From the NCBI RefSeq assembly GCF_910592395.1, contig NC_088317.1, positions 8,244,001 through 8,308,000 on the forward strand: a DNA stretch of 64,000 nucleotides, in the 5' to 3' direction. The stretch is from Lineus longissimus. Taxonomy: Eukaryota; Nemertea; Pilidiophora; Heteronemertea; Lineidae. Made by a program: the position numbers and the translations under genes. Numbering within the stretch: position 1 is the first letter of the stretch; each line of letters starts with the position of its first letter. Shown here piece after piece: positions 41,660-50,699 of the stretch. The notes below the pieces were generated by a model. The model did not search any database and was not told the origin of the DNA. It saw only the letters and a program-made list of their open reading frames with translations.

Positions 41660-41760
41660 ACGTGACGTCAACACGACGATCTTCAGTCTGCTGAAGAAGA
41701 TCGTAGTGTACAGTCGAAAATTACAGGTGAGAAAACATTACTGCCTGTGGTGAGAGAAAA
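41660..41760 (+). repeat. Terminal repeat of Penelope-like element A (right, inverted copy)
   Basis: Inverted match to 31831-31930. It contains a local stem (cgatcttcag / ctgaagaagatcg) with a 'ctgaagaa...gaaaatt' arrangement faintly like a hammerhead ribozyme core, a feature known in Penelope-like terminal repeats; the core consensus CTGATGA is not matched exactly. Confidence 0.8.
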
Positions 41761-42609
41761 ATATTCCCCCAATGCAGGATTTTAGGCTGAATAACCTATT
41801 TGGATTTATGGTATAATTAGTTCGTTATATATCTGCTGTGCACCTAATAGCTTTGAGTGCACCTAATGGCATCCCTTCATATGTATCAGGCATTTTTAAA
41901 AGGTCCAAAAATCATGTGCATTGAACGGTTTTTTTAGATGAGAATATGAATTGTGCTTAAGGAATTGATACCAAACTGACAGAGCGTCGCAACACATGTA
42001 AACATTTCCTACTTTTGTGTTGCCATTCAAAATTCAAATCCGGTGGATTCATTGTCATGTAAGGTTTGTTTAGGACTGATCATACATTTTGTAATTGCAA
42101 TCAACAATTACCTTACAATTGTGTTGGCTCCATTCATATTATTTTGGCATCATAGTTCACCCATACATTGTGAAAAAGAACTGAAATAAAAGAAAAGAAA
42201 AACGTTTTTATACGTTTTTTTTAAATTGCCTGTTATATAACGAAGAGAGAGGATTAGCAACAAATATATGAGCAGCTAAATACACCATTCTATGCTGAAA
42301 ACCGCATTCAAATATCTTATTTTATCTCGTACACACCTAAACAAGCGTTAATATGCAAGTCTGTCCTGTCATCACTATAAACTTCAATGAACCCCAATGC
42401 ACTTGAATGTACGCATAACTTAACTAATGCTGGACCTCTTGTGATGAATAACTAAAATATACCAATGTGAGTGCTGATGAAAAAACCTCGATCGTTTAAC
42501 CAGAATCAATTTAATGTGGCTGTTTGGTTTGCAGTTGTTGCGGGGTTTCAGTTAAAGACCATTCAAACCACAGTGATCCAATGATAAGGTCATTGTACAG
42601 ATTTCAGAA
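41761..42609. other. No gene seen
   Basis: AT-rich sequence between the Penelope-like cluster and the capsid-encoding cluster. No repeat or coding pattern recognised. Confidence 0.4.
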
Positions 42610-43586
42610 CTTTCACCAAATATGTAAACAATGAAGGAATTCCTTCCTGGAGCTTACCGGATTACAACCACAACATAACCGATCCAGGGTATCACATCGA
42701 TAACTCTAAAATCAATTTCTTTCTGATGTAAGTTCATGAGAATAATGCCATCAATGTTTAGATCAGACTGGGATGATGGTATGGCTATTTCAAAGTACTA
42801 CGATACCTTCATTAATTATCATGTTAATCAACATAAAAATGCATTTGATGTTATTCAGCAGTGTACGATAGAGCAGCGACCATGTCAAACATACCAACAT
42901 ATCATGACTATGACTTCTCCAAGAGAGCAAAGGTCGATCTTGAAGTATCCAGGTTCATCAAATCCAGGATATAGAGACTGAATGACTCTATCAGAACTTA
43001 TGTTTATTACCTACTGGGTGCACGGGCTGTGACCAGAACTCCAACTACAGGGCGAGCAGGAACAGAATTAGATGCTCAGAAGGAATTCATCAAACTTTTA
43101 AGGGATTCGATCAATAGACTAACATCCTGATATCCCCACTTCTATTCAAAGGTACCAGAAATCATTGTCTGACACACATACAAGACTGGGTTATGTAAAA
43201 GCCCCTGGATTGTACATCATTGGTTCTAACATGGTACTTAGGATCGGTAAGGTAGAAAATTACAATAATGATATCTTAATTGCACCCAATAATGCTAAGT
43301 TTGGTAAGATTGATGTTGATGGTAAAAAGGTTTTACCACCAGCAATGGAAGGACCATGTGTTAAGACAATAAGAGTCGAGACTAATGATGTCATTAAAAT
43401 GAAGAAACAAGTTAATGTTGAACATAAGATTGTAAGGTTAAACAGGTTACTGATCATAAAACTGATCTAGTTACTGGTAAGCCTCATGTTGCTAAAACAC
43501 CTATTACTGTTAAACCAGATCATAACACAATTAAATTCATATTGTACACAGTGGTTGGTTGTTTGGTTGTTTTATTTGTCAAGTAA
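42610..43586 (+). pseudogene. Virion-associated-looking protein, C-terminal copy
   Basis: Plus-strand pieces in changing frames. Around 42960-43110 it reads 'RLNDSIRTYVYYLLGARAVT' and 'LDAQKEFIKLLRDSINR'; from 43165 'TRLGYVKAPGLYIIGSNMVL' and 'YNNDILIAPNNAKFGKI'; after a frameshift near 43430 it ends with a hydrophobic anchor ('FILYTVVGCLVVLFVK') at 43586. I recognise this layout from unannotated proteins next to capsid genes in invertebrate Polinton-like elements; function unknown. Stops at about 42973 and 43130. A second, diverged partial copy with the N-terminal part lies at 53215-53990 on the same strand; the two overlap in the 'NDSIR' motif. Confidence 0.5.
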
Positions 43587-43603
43587 TTGTTTTTGTCTGT
43601 TAA

Positions 43604-44330
43604 ATGAATATGGCTGAAGGAGGAGAAGACCTAGAAATGGATGATTTAAGAGGTTATGATATTAGTAATAATCATGAGAATCAGAATTTAAATCATACAG
43701 TGGTGAAACAGAACAATACAATACAGGGAATAGGGGTAATTGCCTTTGAAACTCAAGAAAGAGCAAAGGGTATTAACCATTTCATAGGAAAATATTTAGA
43801 ACACACTGCTATTGTTGATCAACTTGATAAAGCAATGAAAAGAATGGGAAAAACACAATAAAAAGCTAAATAAGCTCGCACCACACATTCATGTGGAAGG
43901 AAACAAATTGTTCTACAAACTAACAAATAAATAACTCATTGATATTAAATTATTTAACGCCAAACATAGAAATTGATAAAAAATTACCTGGTGGAAAAGA
44001 TGGGAAACGATTTATTGAATTAACAATGAAGGATGGTAAGTTCTATTCTGAGAGCACAATAAAATAATGAATTGGTCATACTTTTTTTAAAAAATACAAA
44101 ACAAGATTGCACCTGATAAACCAACACCTATGGATGTCGGTTAACCACCATATATGGAAGACGGTAGACCAAGACGATCTACAGTAGTACACAGTGAAAC
44201 ACAAATATTAATTGATGAGGAAAACAATTAAAGACAACCAATTAATAAGTCGATAGACGCAACTGATGAAGAATTAAAAGTAGCTGGTTCGTTGTTTGAT
44301 TGGAGGCGTTGGCTTCTTCTTTGCTTTGGC
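43604..44330 (+). pseudogene. Element protein of unknown function following the virion-associated gene
   Basis: Starts 17 bp after the preceding gene with 'MNMAEGGEDLEMDDLRGYDI'. Contains 'RAKGINHFIGKYLEHTAIVD', then after stops and shifts 'HIHVEGNKLFYKLTN', 'DGKRFIELTMKDGKFY', 'KIAPDKPTPMDVG' and 'DGRPRRSTVVHSETQILIDE', ending in 'SIDATDEELKVAG' and a short hydrophobic run. The whole resembles one protein of about 240 residues that follows the same neighbour in related elements. The first 85 residues are open (43604-43861); the rest carries four or more breaks. No enzymatic motif seen. Confidence 0.45.
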
Positions 44331-44540
44331 TTGAACAGCGAGGTGGGTACTATTTTCATCTGCTTGGCGTACCCTCATGTGACTCAGCACTCTTTTATCT
44401 GCGCGGGAAACAAGACATGGTCGGCCATATCAAACGCTGGTATCATTTGAGTAATCAAGTTCTATAAAGTGCAACGGGAGAAAAGACGGAAAACTATACC
44501 TTTTTGTAAGGAATGTAAAAGACGCGAGAAGACAGAGAAA

Positions 44541-44640
44541 GGAATTTCACAAATTAGAGGGAAAGAGAGGTCGTGAAATATGGGATAGAGCACGTCTTCT
44601 GTGTTTAGCTAACAATGGAATTCACCTATATTTTGAATAA
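44541..44640 (+). pseudogene. Short unrecognised coding remnant
   Basis: Plus-strand frame 'FHKLEGKRGREIWDRARLLC' ... 'NNGIHLYFE' ending at a TAA (44638-44640). The composition looks coding and it sits in the capsid cluster, but I cannot name it. Confidence 0.25.
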
Positions 44641-44679
44641 TTGACTAAATTGTTCGGGTTTCCCTAGATCCGGTTCTAA

Positions 44680-45117
44680 CTATAGCCGCACGTACACCAC
44701 CTGAAAATGGGCCACCAATCTTGGTTCGCGAACCAATGTCGCACCATCGAAAATACACCAAGCGCGTACACCAGCGCTGCAGCTAGTTATAAAATCCGGC
44801 AACAGATGGCGCGCAAACAATAAGCAGAAAGCGCCATTTCGAAAGCGCCGCCTGTCGCCAAACCATCTAACTAGCTAATTGCCGATCCATTTGCGCGTAC
44901 ACCACGACAAAGCCGAGCTTTTAACAAGCCGGACGAATTTGTCCCATCAAGCTTGATGGTCCATCAAGCTTGATGCGAATTTGGACCATAAACCTTGATG
45001 GGACAAATTCGCCCGGCAATTTGTATCGGCAATGGATTGCCGAACCAATTTGTCGCGGCAATGTGGTGGTGTACGTGCAAATGGTCCACCAATATTTCGT
45101 GGTGTACGCGCAGCTTA
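44680..45117. repeat. MITE with repeated GTACACCA subterminal motifs
   Basis: Ends are inverted: 'ccgcacgtacaccac' near 44685 and, on the other strand, 'gctgcgcgtacaccac' ending near 45117. The motif (G/A)CGTACACCA occurs at about 44691, 44767 and 44897 on the plus strand and at about 45066 and 45102 on the minus strand. An inner 28-bp inverted repeat lies at 44936-45009 ('gaatttgtcccatcaagctt' and 'ccttgatgggacaaattc'). No coding sequence. Confidence 0.65.
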
Positions 45118-45381
45118 TGAGTCACCCACTCACAGAGTTCAACTTCCTCCTGCAGGAGAATTCTAACCTATATCCTAGATTTATGAGTGCCTATTGACTT
45201 ACTTACGGTATGACCTGGATGCTTCACATTCCTGAGTTATACTGATGTTTCTCTGGCATTCAGGAAGTAGGCCTAGTGGATGTAGACTTAAGTATTTGTG
45301 TTTCATATAGAAATATGAACATGACAAACTTTCCAACAATGAACTAGAGAATAAGTGTGGTAGAAAAACGAATCCTCAACC

Positions 45382-45705
45382 TTGAAATGGAGTGAAATTC
45401 CCATGGATTGGTGTAGGATAGAGTATGTTGATATCATAACCACACAGTTTGGAGAACGGACTATTCTAAAACTGAACAATAGAAATGGTGAGCTGTTTTC
45501 AGTTTGGGTACCAGGTGTCTTGAAAGAACATCTGACAAAAATGCCTAACGCTAACTTCGCTAAGGTAAAAGGACTAGTCAAGAGTAAACAGAATCCGACA
45601 AGAACATACTCTGATTTCAGTACTGCTGTTTGGAATTTAAAAAAAATAATTTCCTGTTCTGGAAAGAAATTAATTGACCTCTCTACTCTTGTTATGTATG
45701 CGTAA
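45382..45705 (+). CDS. Hypothetical 107-residue protein
   Basis: An intact small frame. 'MKWSEIPMDWCRIEYVDIIT' is followed by 'TQFGERTILKLNNRNGELFS' and 'VWVPGVLKEHLTKMPNANF', a beta-rich pattern reminiscent of small OB-fold-type single-strand DNA-binding proteins found in repeat families of invertebrates and DNA viruses. Basic C-terminus. It lies in the capsid cluster between a MITE and a LINE tail, on the same strand as the left-hand genes. Function is a guess; the coding call itself is moderately supported by family-like pattern and lack of interruption. An overlapping start of another short plus-strand frame follows at 45698. Confidence 0.45.
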   Translation: MKWSEIPMDWCRIEYVDIITTQFGERTILKLNNRNGELFSVWVPGVLKEHLTKMPNANFAKVKGLVKSKQNPTRTYSDFSTAVWNLKKIISCSGKKLIDLSTLVMYA

Positions 45706-45830
45706 AGCCCAAACTCCTTATCAGAGATTTACACAGGCATTTCGGATAAGTAGGACAATTAACCTACAGAGACCAGAGGAAATTTGGATAGACACAATGT
45801 TAGTAACTACTCCGAGGATGGATGGATGAT

Positions 45831-46040
45831 CTACTCAGGTTTGAAGTTGATGACATCACCCTCTTGTAATTCTATTGATGGATTAAAAACTGTTACAGCT
45901 GAATGATGATTGTTTTCTTTTACTTTTGTTAACGCTGGTAGAGTTATTTTCCCCTTTTCAACATCATAAAGTGATGTTTACGACAACTGTTTTGTTATTT
46001 GAATCACTAGACAAACTCATTCTGAGTATCCTACCTTTAT
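45831..46040 (-). pseudogene. C-terminal remnant of an unrecognised minus-strand protein
   Basis: Minus-strand residues 'YPMLYKGRILRMSLSSDSNN', then after a frameshift 'ENNHHSAVTVFNPSIELQEG' and 'DVINFKPE' before a stop at 45831. Beta-strand-like alternation suggests a structural protein end, perhaps fibre-like, but this is inference. The LINE tail at 46239-46669 probably separates it from its N-terminus or from the penton-like gene. Confidence 0.3.
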
Positions 46041-46238
46041 ACAACATTGGATAGCCACTAAATATTGCATATATATATATTTTATTAACGTGTCACCTTT
46101 TACAAAAAAGCCAGCCTGCAAAGGCTTACGAGACACAATAATTCATAATTTGTAAACGGGAGCGCAACATGTCGACCGCGGCAAAGGGAGGGGTGGTCCG
46201 ACCATACACGACTTATTCTACTTAAGATTTGAGGCGGT

Positions 46239-46669
46239 TTATTTACGCATTTGGTAGATGAGTCGTATATAGCTAGCTACACGTCCTGCCACTGCCGGAC
46301 TCGACAGAAGCGCATTCAGTCCACCGCTCCGGTCCATGGAACCAACATTTTCATCAATATCCAACAGCAAGTCCACCCGCTCTCGGCTATATTTTGTACA
46401 CTCCAAAAGAAAATGGAACTCATCTTCCACTTTTCATCACCACAGTTCTTACAGGTTCTATTTTCAAGCGGCACACCCCGATATCGTCCTAATTCTATAC
46501 CTAGAGGTAATGTACCGTTACGCATTCTTGCTATTGTAGACCTACTTGCCCTACTTAGTGGCAATAAAACATATCTCTCCGTACCGAATTCCTGTTTTAA
46601 CAACTTAAAAGTTCGTAGTTTTGGCATGTTCACCACCTCATTTTTCCATTTAACCACATAATTTGCCAT
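46239..46669 (-). pseudogene. LINE 3'-terminal fragment
   Basis: Two overlapping minus-strand frames give the post-RT tail of a LINE: 'LPLSRASRSTIARMRNGTLP', 'IELGRYRGVPLENRTCKNCG' and 'VEDEFHFLLECTKYSRERVD', with the C-x2-C...H-x4-C knuckle usual at this place. One frameshift near 46425. AT-rich 3' sequence with a TA repeat lies at 46068-46082. It interrupts the capsid cluster. Confidence 0.7.
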
Positions 46670-46803
46670 GTCCCTTATTGCATATGTGCTGTCACCAATT
46701 GAAAACTCGTAGTCATTTTATTGTAAACGACCTTTTGCCTCACCCCATACTGTAATTACAGGTTTCGGTTGTGAAACTTATCTTCTCATATTCATATTCA
46801 TAT

Positions 46804-47501
46804 TCATTTATTCAAGGTGAGACTAGTCACTGGTTCGTGAAATTTTATCTCTTCCAAATTCTCATCACATACAGTGACTTCTACGTTAGAGTAGCCACCT
46901 TTTCGAATGGGTACTTTCACTCCATATTTATACATGAATGAATCACCATATTCCCCGGGATTAGGGTGTAATGTTGCTAGTACTTTTGAAGGTGAGCCAT
47001 TGAAGAGGTTTTTACTTTCGTCAACTAGGTTACAGGTAATTTGATAATGTGTATGTGGTGTGATGTGAGGAGGTTTATCACCTACTCTTTCATCTGGGAG
47101 ATACGTGATTCTATAACGTATACCCAACAGCTTACAAAATGCTGGATGAAGGTAGATGACATTAGGTCATTTTGTTTCTAATTGGATGCGACCCTGATCC
47201 TCAAGGTATGATATTTTCATGCTGATGCCCTTGCCTCTAAGTTGTTCTTGAAGTGCATTATCCATACTCTTGAATGTGTACAACCCATCAGGAAATGTTA
47301 TGAACTGTTCGTTTGCATACCTTCCGTTTTCATCAAGAGTGGCATTCGGATGAAATTATTTTGCAGTTCCTGTGATATATTATAACATGTTAATGGAATG
47401 ATTGCTTGACTCATCTCAACTGTTTCATAATCACTGGTGTCCAGATAATTCGACAGAAGGGCCTTTGTCTCTTTCCCTTGTAAAGTTATTACGCTTGCCA
47501 T
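46804..47501 (-). pseudogene. Penton-like minor capsid protein (broken)
   Basis: ATG at 47501 ('MASVITLQGKETKALLSNYL'), a frameshift near 47340, 'FITFPDGLYTFKSMDNALQE', a stop near 47166, then 'FCKLLGIRYRITYLPDERVG' and the end 'KVPIRKGGYSNVEVTVCDEN' / 'EPVTSLTLNK' at 46804. About 230 residues in all. The order (short beta strands, 'LLG' box, 'Y-x-I-x-C-N', basic 'V-P-I-R' strand, then a last strand) matches the single-jelly-roll penton-type proteins seen beside capsid genes in Polinton-like elements. Penton proteins form the fivefold vertices of the capsid. Identification is by pattern from memory, not search. Confidence 0.5.
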
Positions 47502-47584
47502 TTATTTACTACCCCTGGATTTGTTCATGATCAGCCCAAGGAATAAGGTTACACACGTCATCAGTAGGATCCAAGGGTGCTCCG

Positions 47585-47854
47585 CTACATAGCCAACTTC
47601 AGGATAAAACGTACAATGCTACCAATCAGTGCTGGAAGGGCAGCGGCTCCTTTCATTGCTAGTTCCTTCAGATAGCCAGTAAGCTTTTTCAATGCATCTT
47701 TGTCACGGTCTTTGATTGTAGGTTTGTCTGGTGGTTTTGGACTTGGCGTAGGTTTCACAACAGCCTTCACAGCATTTGCGATCCCAAGTCTAAGAGCCGT
47801 AATGGTAATGATGACTGCTCCAACAATGCTCACTATGGTGAACCCCTCTTCCAT
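47585..47854 (-). CDS. Small membrane protein, capsid cluster
   Basis: An intact 89-residue frame with a transmembrane helix at about residues 5-27 ('FTIVSIVGAVIITITALRLG'), a Pro/Lys-rich linker ('KPTPSPKPPDKPTIKDRD') and a second amphipathic or hydrophobic helix at the end ('LPALIGSIVRFILKLAM'). Short intergenic gaps on both sides (83 bp and 6 bp) and the same strand as its neighbours suggest a shared transcription block. Virion membrane proteins of this kind are common in PRD1-lineage elements; the specific role is unknown. Confidence 0.5.
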   Translation of the reverse strand: MEEGFTIVSIVGAVIITITALRLGIANAVKAVVKPTPSPKPPDKPTIKDRDKDALKKLTGYLKELAMKGAAALPALIGSIVRFILKLAM

Positions 47855-47860
47855 TAAAAG

Positions 47861-48659
47861 CTATATCAGTCTTTCCCCTAAAGGTCTGTCATCCTCACCA
47901 GGATTCCCGAGCAGTGTCTTCAGTCTAGATAGTTGTAATGGTTCAAGAGAATCCCTAGTCCTCGAGTATAGAATTTTCAATGTCTCGAAGCGTTGAACCT
48001 CATTCTCATAGTACTGAAAATCTTCTTCATTCCCATCCTCTCGAACTCGTTCCAATTCACATCTCGCGTTTTCCCGTTTACTGCTTGCCCACTTCACTTT
48101 GGCTAAAGCTGACTTTAATGCACTACTTGTAAGCACCAAGGTCTTTGACACACACATGAGAGATCGCATGACTCACGGCTGTTTTCTCGGAGTACAAGTC
48201 GGCCAAATGTTGGGCAACTTCATCATTTGTCTTCAAATTCAACTCCTTCCGTATTACTTTCCATATCGCCAGCGTCTCGAGCGAAATCCATAGCCGCTGA
48301 TCGGCTTTTGAGACTTTTTTGGTCGCCCCATTACGCGAACTTTCGACATGATTCTCAATAATAACAAATTGAACTGCGCATGCTCGGGCACTGGGGGCGG
48401 AGCTACAAATCTGAACTCGAACAGGAAGTTGGAAGTTTGACTTTCTCGGGCGATGAAAGTCGAAAAGTTGGCTAAACCGCTGGGCGGTGTCAAATCCCTT
48501 TAACTCAACATCCATTCTTGTGAACGCCGTTTCCCGCAAGGATGTCATATTTCCATCGTCGTCACCACCAAGATTTCTCAAGGGTATATCTTCACCGTCA
48601 TCGTCATCATCAATCATATCATCCCCAAATGGGTTTTCAATTTCATCAACGTCTGTCAT
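47861..48659 (-). pseudogene. Acidic/helical protein, capsid cluster (frameshifted)
   Basis: ATG at 48659 starts 'MTDVDEIENPFGDDMIDDDD' and a Ser/Thr-rich continuation ('MTSLRETAFTRMDVELKGFD'). The middle has 'LWISLETLAIWKVIRKELNL' and 'KTNDEVAQHLADLYSEKTAV'. A frameshift near 48140 leads to a long predicted coiled coil ('ALAKVKWASSKRENARCELE', 'FQYYENEVQRFETLKILYS') and an end at 47861. About 250 residues if one gene. Not recognised. The helical C-terminus and acidic N-terminus could suit a scaffold or tegument-like role, but that is speculation. Confidence 0.4.
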
Positions 48660-48702
48660 TTATTTTAAAGATTGAAAATTTCATATGCGAGAACATTTGA
48701 AA

Positions 48703-49099
48703 TTACATGAATTTGTACGCGACAATCCCCGTCGCAAACACACTTCCAAGGATGAACATGTACTCGCTTTGCTTCTGTGGTTCAGAGGGTTTATAAAAGT
48801 CTGAAAGCTTGGGTTTCTTTTCCATTCCGTCTGCGTCAGTAAAATCTTCATCAGATTGTTGTATGAGTATGAAGTCGTCTGTTGAGGCAATTCAAGGTAT
48901 TTTGTCTTTTTTCATTCCAAGCAATTGAAGCCTTGTTTAGCTCCTCTATGGCTTTGTCATGTCTCTCGCGCTCTGCTACTGTGTTAGACCCGCCCTCAAC
49001 AGCGTGCATGATCGCATTCCCACCAGTAAAATCTACAGCATTAGCGATCGCAGCTCCTGTGATTACACCAATTGTTGCTATGTGTTTATTTATGATCAA
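48703..49099 (-). pseudogene. Small membrane protein with charged helix (broken)
   Basis: First part: a hydrophobic segment ('IATIGVITGAAIANAVDF'), then 'ERERHDKAIEELNKASIAWN' helix; after a frameshift near 48880, 'FILIQQSDEDFTDADG', 'KKPKLSDFYKPSEPQKQ' and a C-terminal anchor ('EYMFILGSVFATGIVAYKFM') ending at 48703. I recall the 'RHDKAIE...LSDFY-PS...' combination from small proteins encoded next to capsid genes in aquatic invertebrate genomes. Function unknown; probably a virion or assembly membrane protein. The start is unclear because no ATG precedes the hydrophobic segment. Confidence 0.45.
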
Positions 49100-49336
49100 G
49101 ATTTTTATGAGCTGATGTCTGTTGGAAGGATCTTATTTTTTCTAGGTAGACTTTGCTTAAGAATGCGAGACTCACTGCTCCAGTCAGTTTCAAAATTTTG
49201 TCACGTTTGCTTTGGAAGGGTCACCCACATCGAAGCGAAACATCTTTTTAGCAAGCATAGCATATCCCACAGTTAATCCACTCAAAACAGCTGAGTGATA
49301 AACAACGTTAGCAATATTATTTACGTCCGGATTCAT
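49086..49336 (-). pseudogene. Small membrane protein, capsid cluster (one frameshift)
   Basis: ATG at 49336: 'MNPDVNNIANVVYHSAVLSG' with a hydrophobic helix continuing 'LTVGYAMLAKKMF'. A frameshift near 49200 separates 'KLTGAVSLAFLSKVYLEKI', a second hydrophobic helix. Ends at 49086, overlapping the beginning of the next gene. The tight overlap with its neighbour is virus-like. Not assigned a function. Confidence 0.4.
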
Positions 49337-49498
49337 TTTATTAATGGTTAGAAAAAAAAGCTACACCATGTTAGCCAGACGAGAATTTGAACTGGGCGGC
49401 GCTGGTTTATCAACTCTTGGATAAAGCTTTTCCTCTTAAGCCGCAGGCGCGCAAAGCTTTGGTTTGTCATCAACCTGTTTGGCTGGAGATACATGTGA

Positions 49499-49746
49499 TT
49501 AGTACTCTGTAGGGCTACGCCAGTAAGTCCTGTACTGATAGTAGAGAGCCCCAGCTCCTAGCGCTAAACATCCCAGACCAATAAATGTTTGCGTGGATCA
49601 TTGACTTGTTGTTGGCATTGATTCAACTTGTTTAGTGGTCACTTGTTTCATTTGTCGTCTCATATCTGCAATTTTGTTTACCCCAGGCAACTCGCCCTGG
49701 GGCTTTGGTTTTCTCAGTTGGAGTAGTTTTTTTTTTCAATATCCAT
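49499..49746 (-). pseudogene. Small membrane protein, capsid cluster (broken)
   Basis: ATG at 49746 begins 'MDIEKK', then an A-run frameshift; the continuing frame reads 'ELPGVNKIADMRRQMKQVTT', a stop, and 'TFIGLGCLALGAGALYYQYR' followed by 'TYWRSPTEY' and a stop at 49499. One transmembrane helix. The final 'YWRSPT' codons lie in a 20-base word that recurs at 50611-50660. Confidence 0.4.
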
Positions 49747-49754
49747 TTTATTAT

Positions 49755-49880
49755 TTCAACTTAAAAACTTGCAGGTCTCTCACAAAAGTCATTCGGATAG
49801 GTCAGTTGTAAGTCGTTGTAGTCACTTTGATAAGTCTGTTGTAAGTCGCTGTAGTCACTTGGATAAGTCGTTTCAAGTTG
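49755..49880. promoter_or_regulatory. Divergent intergenic region with 33-bp repeats
   Basis: Between the minus-strand gene at 49746 and the plus-strand gene at 49911. It has 'gataggtcagttgtaagtcg' at 49796, 'gataagtctgttgtaagtcg' at 49829 (period 33) and a partial third copy at 49862, flanked by an inverted pair (tttcaactta at 49754, caagttgaaa at 49872). Position suggests a bidirectional promoter or origin, by inference only. Confidence 0.35.
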
Positions 49881-49910
49881 AAAAAATGATTGGATATATC
49901 ATAAATAAAG

Positions 49911-50556
49911 ATGATAAACATAGAACAAGATGATGTCAGGGATATTTCATACTTGAATGCTAAGATATGTGAAGCTCTTCAGGATAATTCATTTCAACAA
50001 GCGATATTTGAGTATGAAACGCAATACTTTGTAGGGGCGGAGTACTTGTCAGTTGCAGGTAAGTTTGTTAGGATTACATCAAAATCCCAATGCCAAAATC
50101 ATCGTTGAGCAGTTGTGGAGGTAAACACTATATAGTAGCAGATGATGATAGGCAATTGTGTTCTAAGTGCTTTGTTGTGCGATATCCATTTGCACCAACT
50201 CAGAATGCATACACATATGTACATTTTCCTTCCAATAGTAAATTTTAAAACGTGTCTACTTTGAGAAGTGTTTAGAGAAGCTTGTTGAACAAATTTCTCT
50301 TGACATTCATCCAAATAACTTTTATACGATTCTAAAGGACTATGGTAGACTCATAGAGGATTATGAGAAGAGTTCGCTAAAGGGAGATAAGAAGAGCTCT
50401 CTGAACTCAAAGTATGTTATCTACCAACTCCTAAACAAACATGGTTGCACAGTGACTGACAGACCCATTAAAAGTATTAAAAGTATGAAATGGCATGATG
50501 AGGTAACCAATAAGCTCTTTGAAAAACCGGGATGGGAACACTTCTCAAGTAATTGA
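49911..50556 (+). pseudogene. VLTF3-like late transcription factor (probable, broken)
   Basis: The only well-supported plus-strand gene in the middle of the capsid cluster. It begins 'MINIEQDDVRDISYLNAKIC', passes a zinc-ribbon-like stretch across a frameshift near 50090 ('CGGKHYIVADDDRQLCSKC'), then after a stop near 50249 reads 'RVYFEKCLEKLVEQISLDI', 'SLNSKYVIYQLLNKHGCTV' and 'MKWHDEVTNKLFEKPGWEHF', ending at 50556. A zinc ribbon followed by an 'H/Y-F...L...Q' helix, a 'Y-x-LL-x-KHG' helix and a 'HD...GW' end is how VLTF3-like factors of NCLDVs and Polinton-like viruses look. They drive late gene expression. Identification is by pattern; an unrelated zinc protein is possible. Confidence 0.45.
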
Positions 50557-50610
50557 AATTTCTTACTCTCACAAGTAAAAAAGTATTCTGTATGTTTATC
50601 TGTGTCTATG

Positions 50611-50660
50611 CCAGTACCTTGTAGGACTACGCCAGTAACTTGTAAGGCTACGCCAGTACT
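50611..50660. repeat. 21-bp short tandem repeat
   Basis: 'ccagtaccttgtaggacta' and 'ccagtaacttgtaaggcta' in tandem at 50611 and 50632 with a third start at 50653. A related word ('tgtagggctacgccagta') occurs at about 49512, inside the end of a membrane-protein gene. Confidence 0.7.
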
Positions 50661-50699
50661 CTTTGCTGTAATGACAGCTAAATTAGCCACAGCAAGAAA

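Noticed and set aside
41660-41760. Hammerhead ribozyme in the Penelope-like terminal repeat
   Set aside because: There is a stem and a 'ctgaaga...gaaa' arrangement, but the conserved CTGATGA core is not matched; mentioned only as a possible relic.
44970-45197. 75-residue frame
   Set aside because: It runs through the palindromic part of a MITE and cannot be a real gene.
49770-49880. CRISPR-like direct repeats
   Set aside because: Only two full copies with almost no spacer, in a eukaryotic mobile element; better read as promoter or origin repeats.
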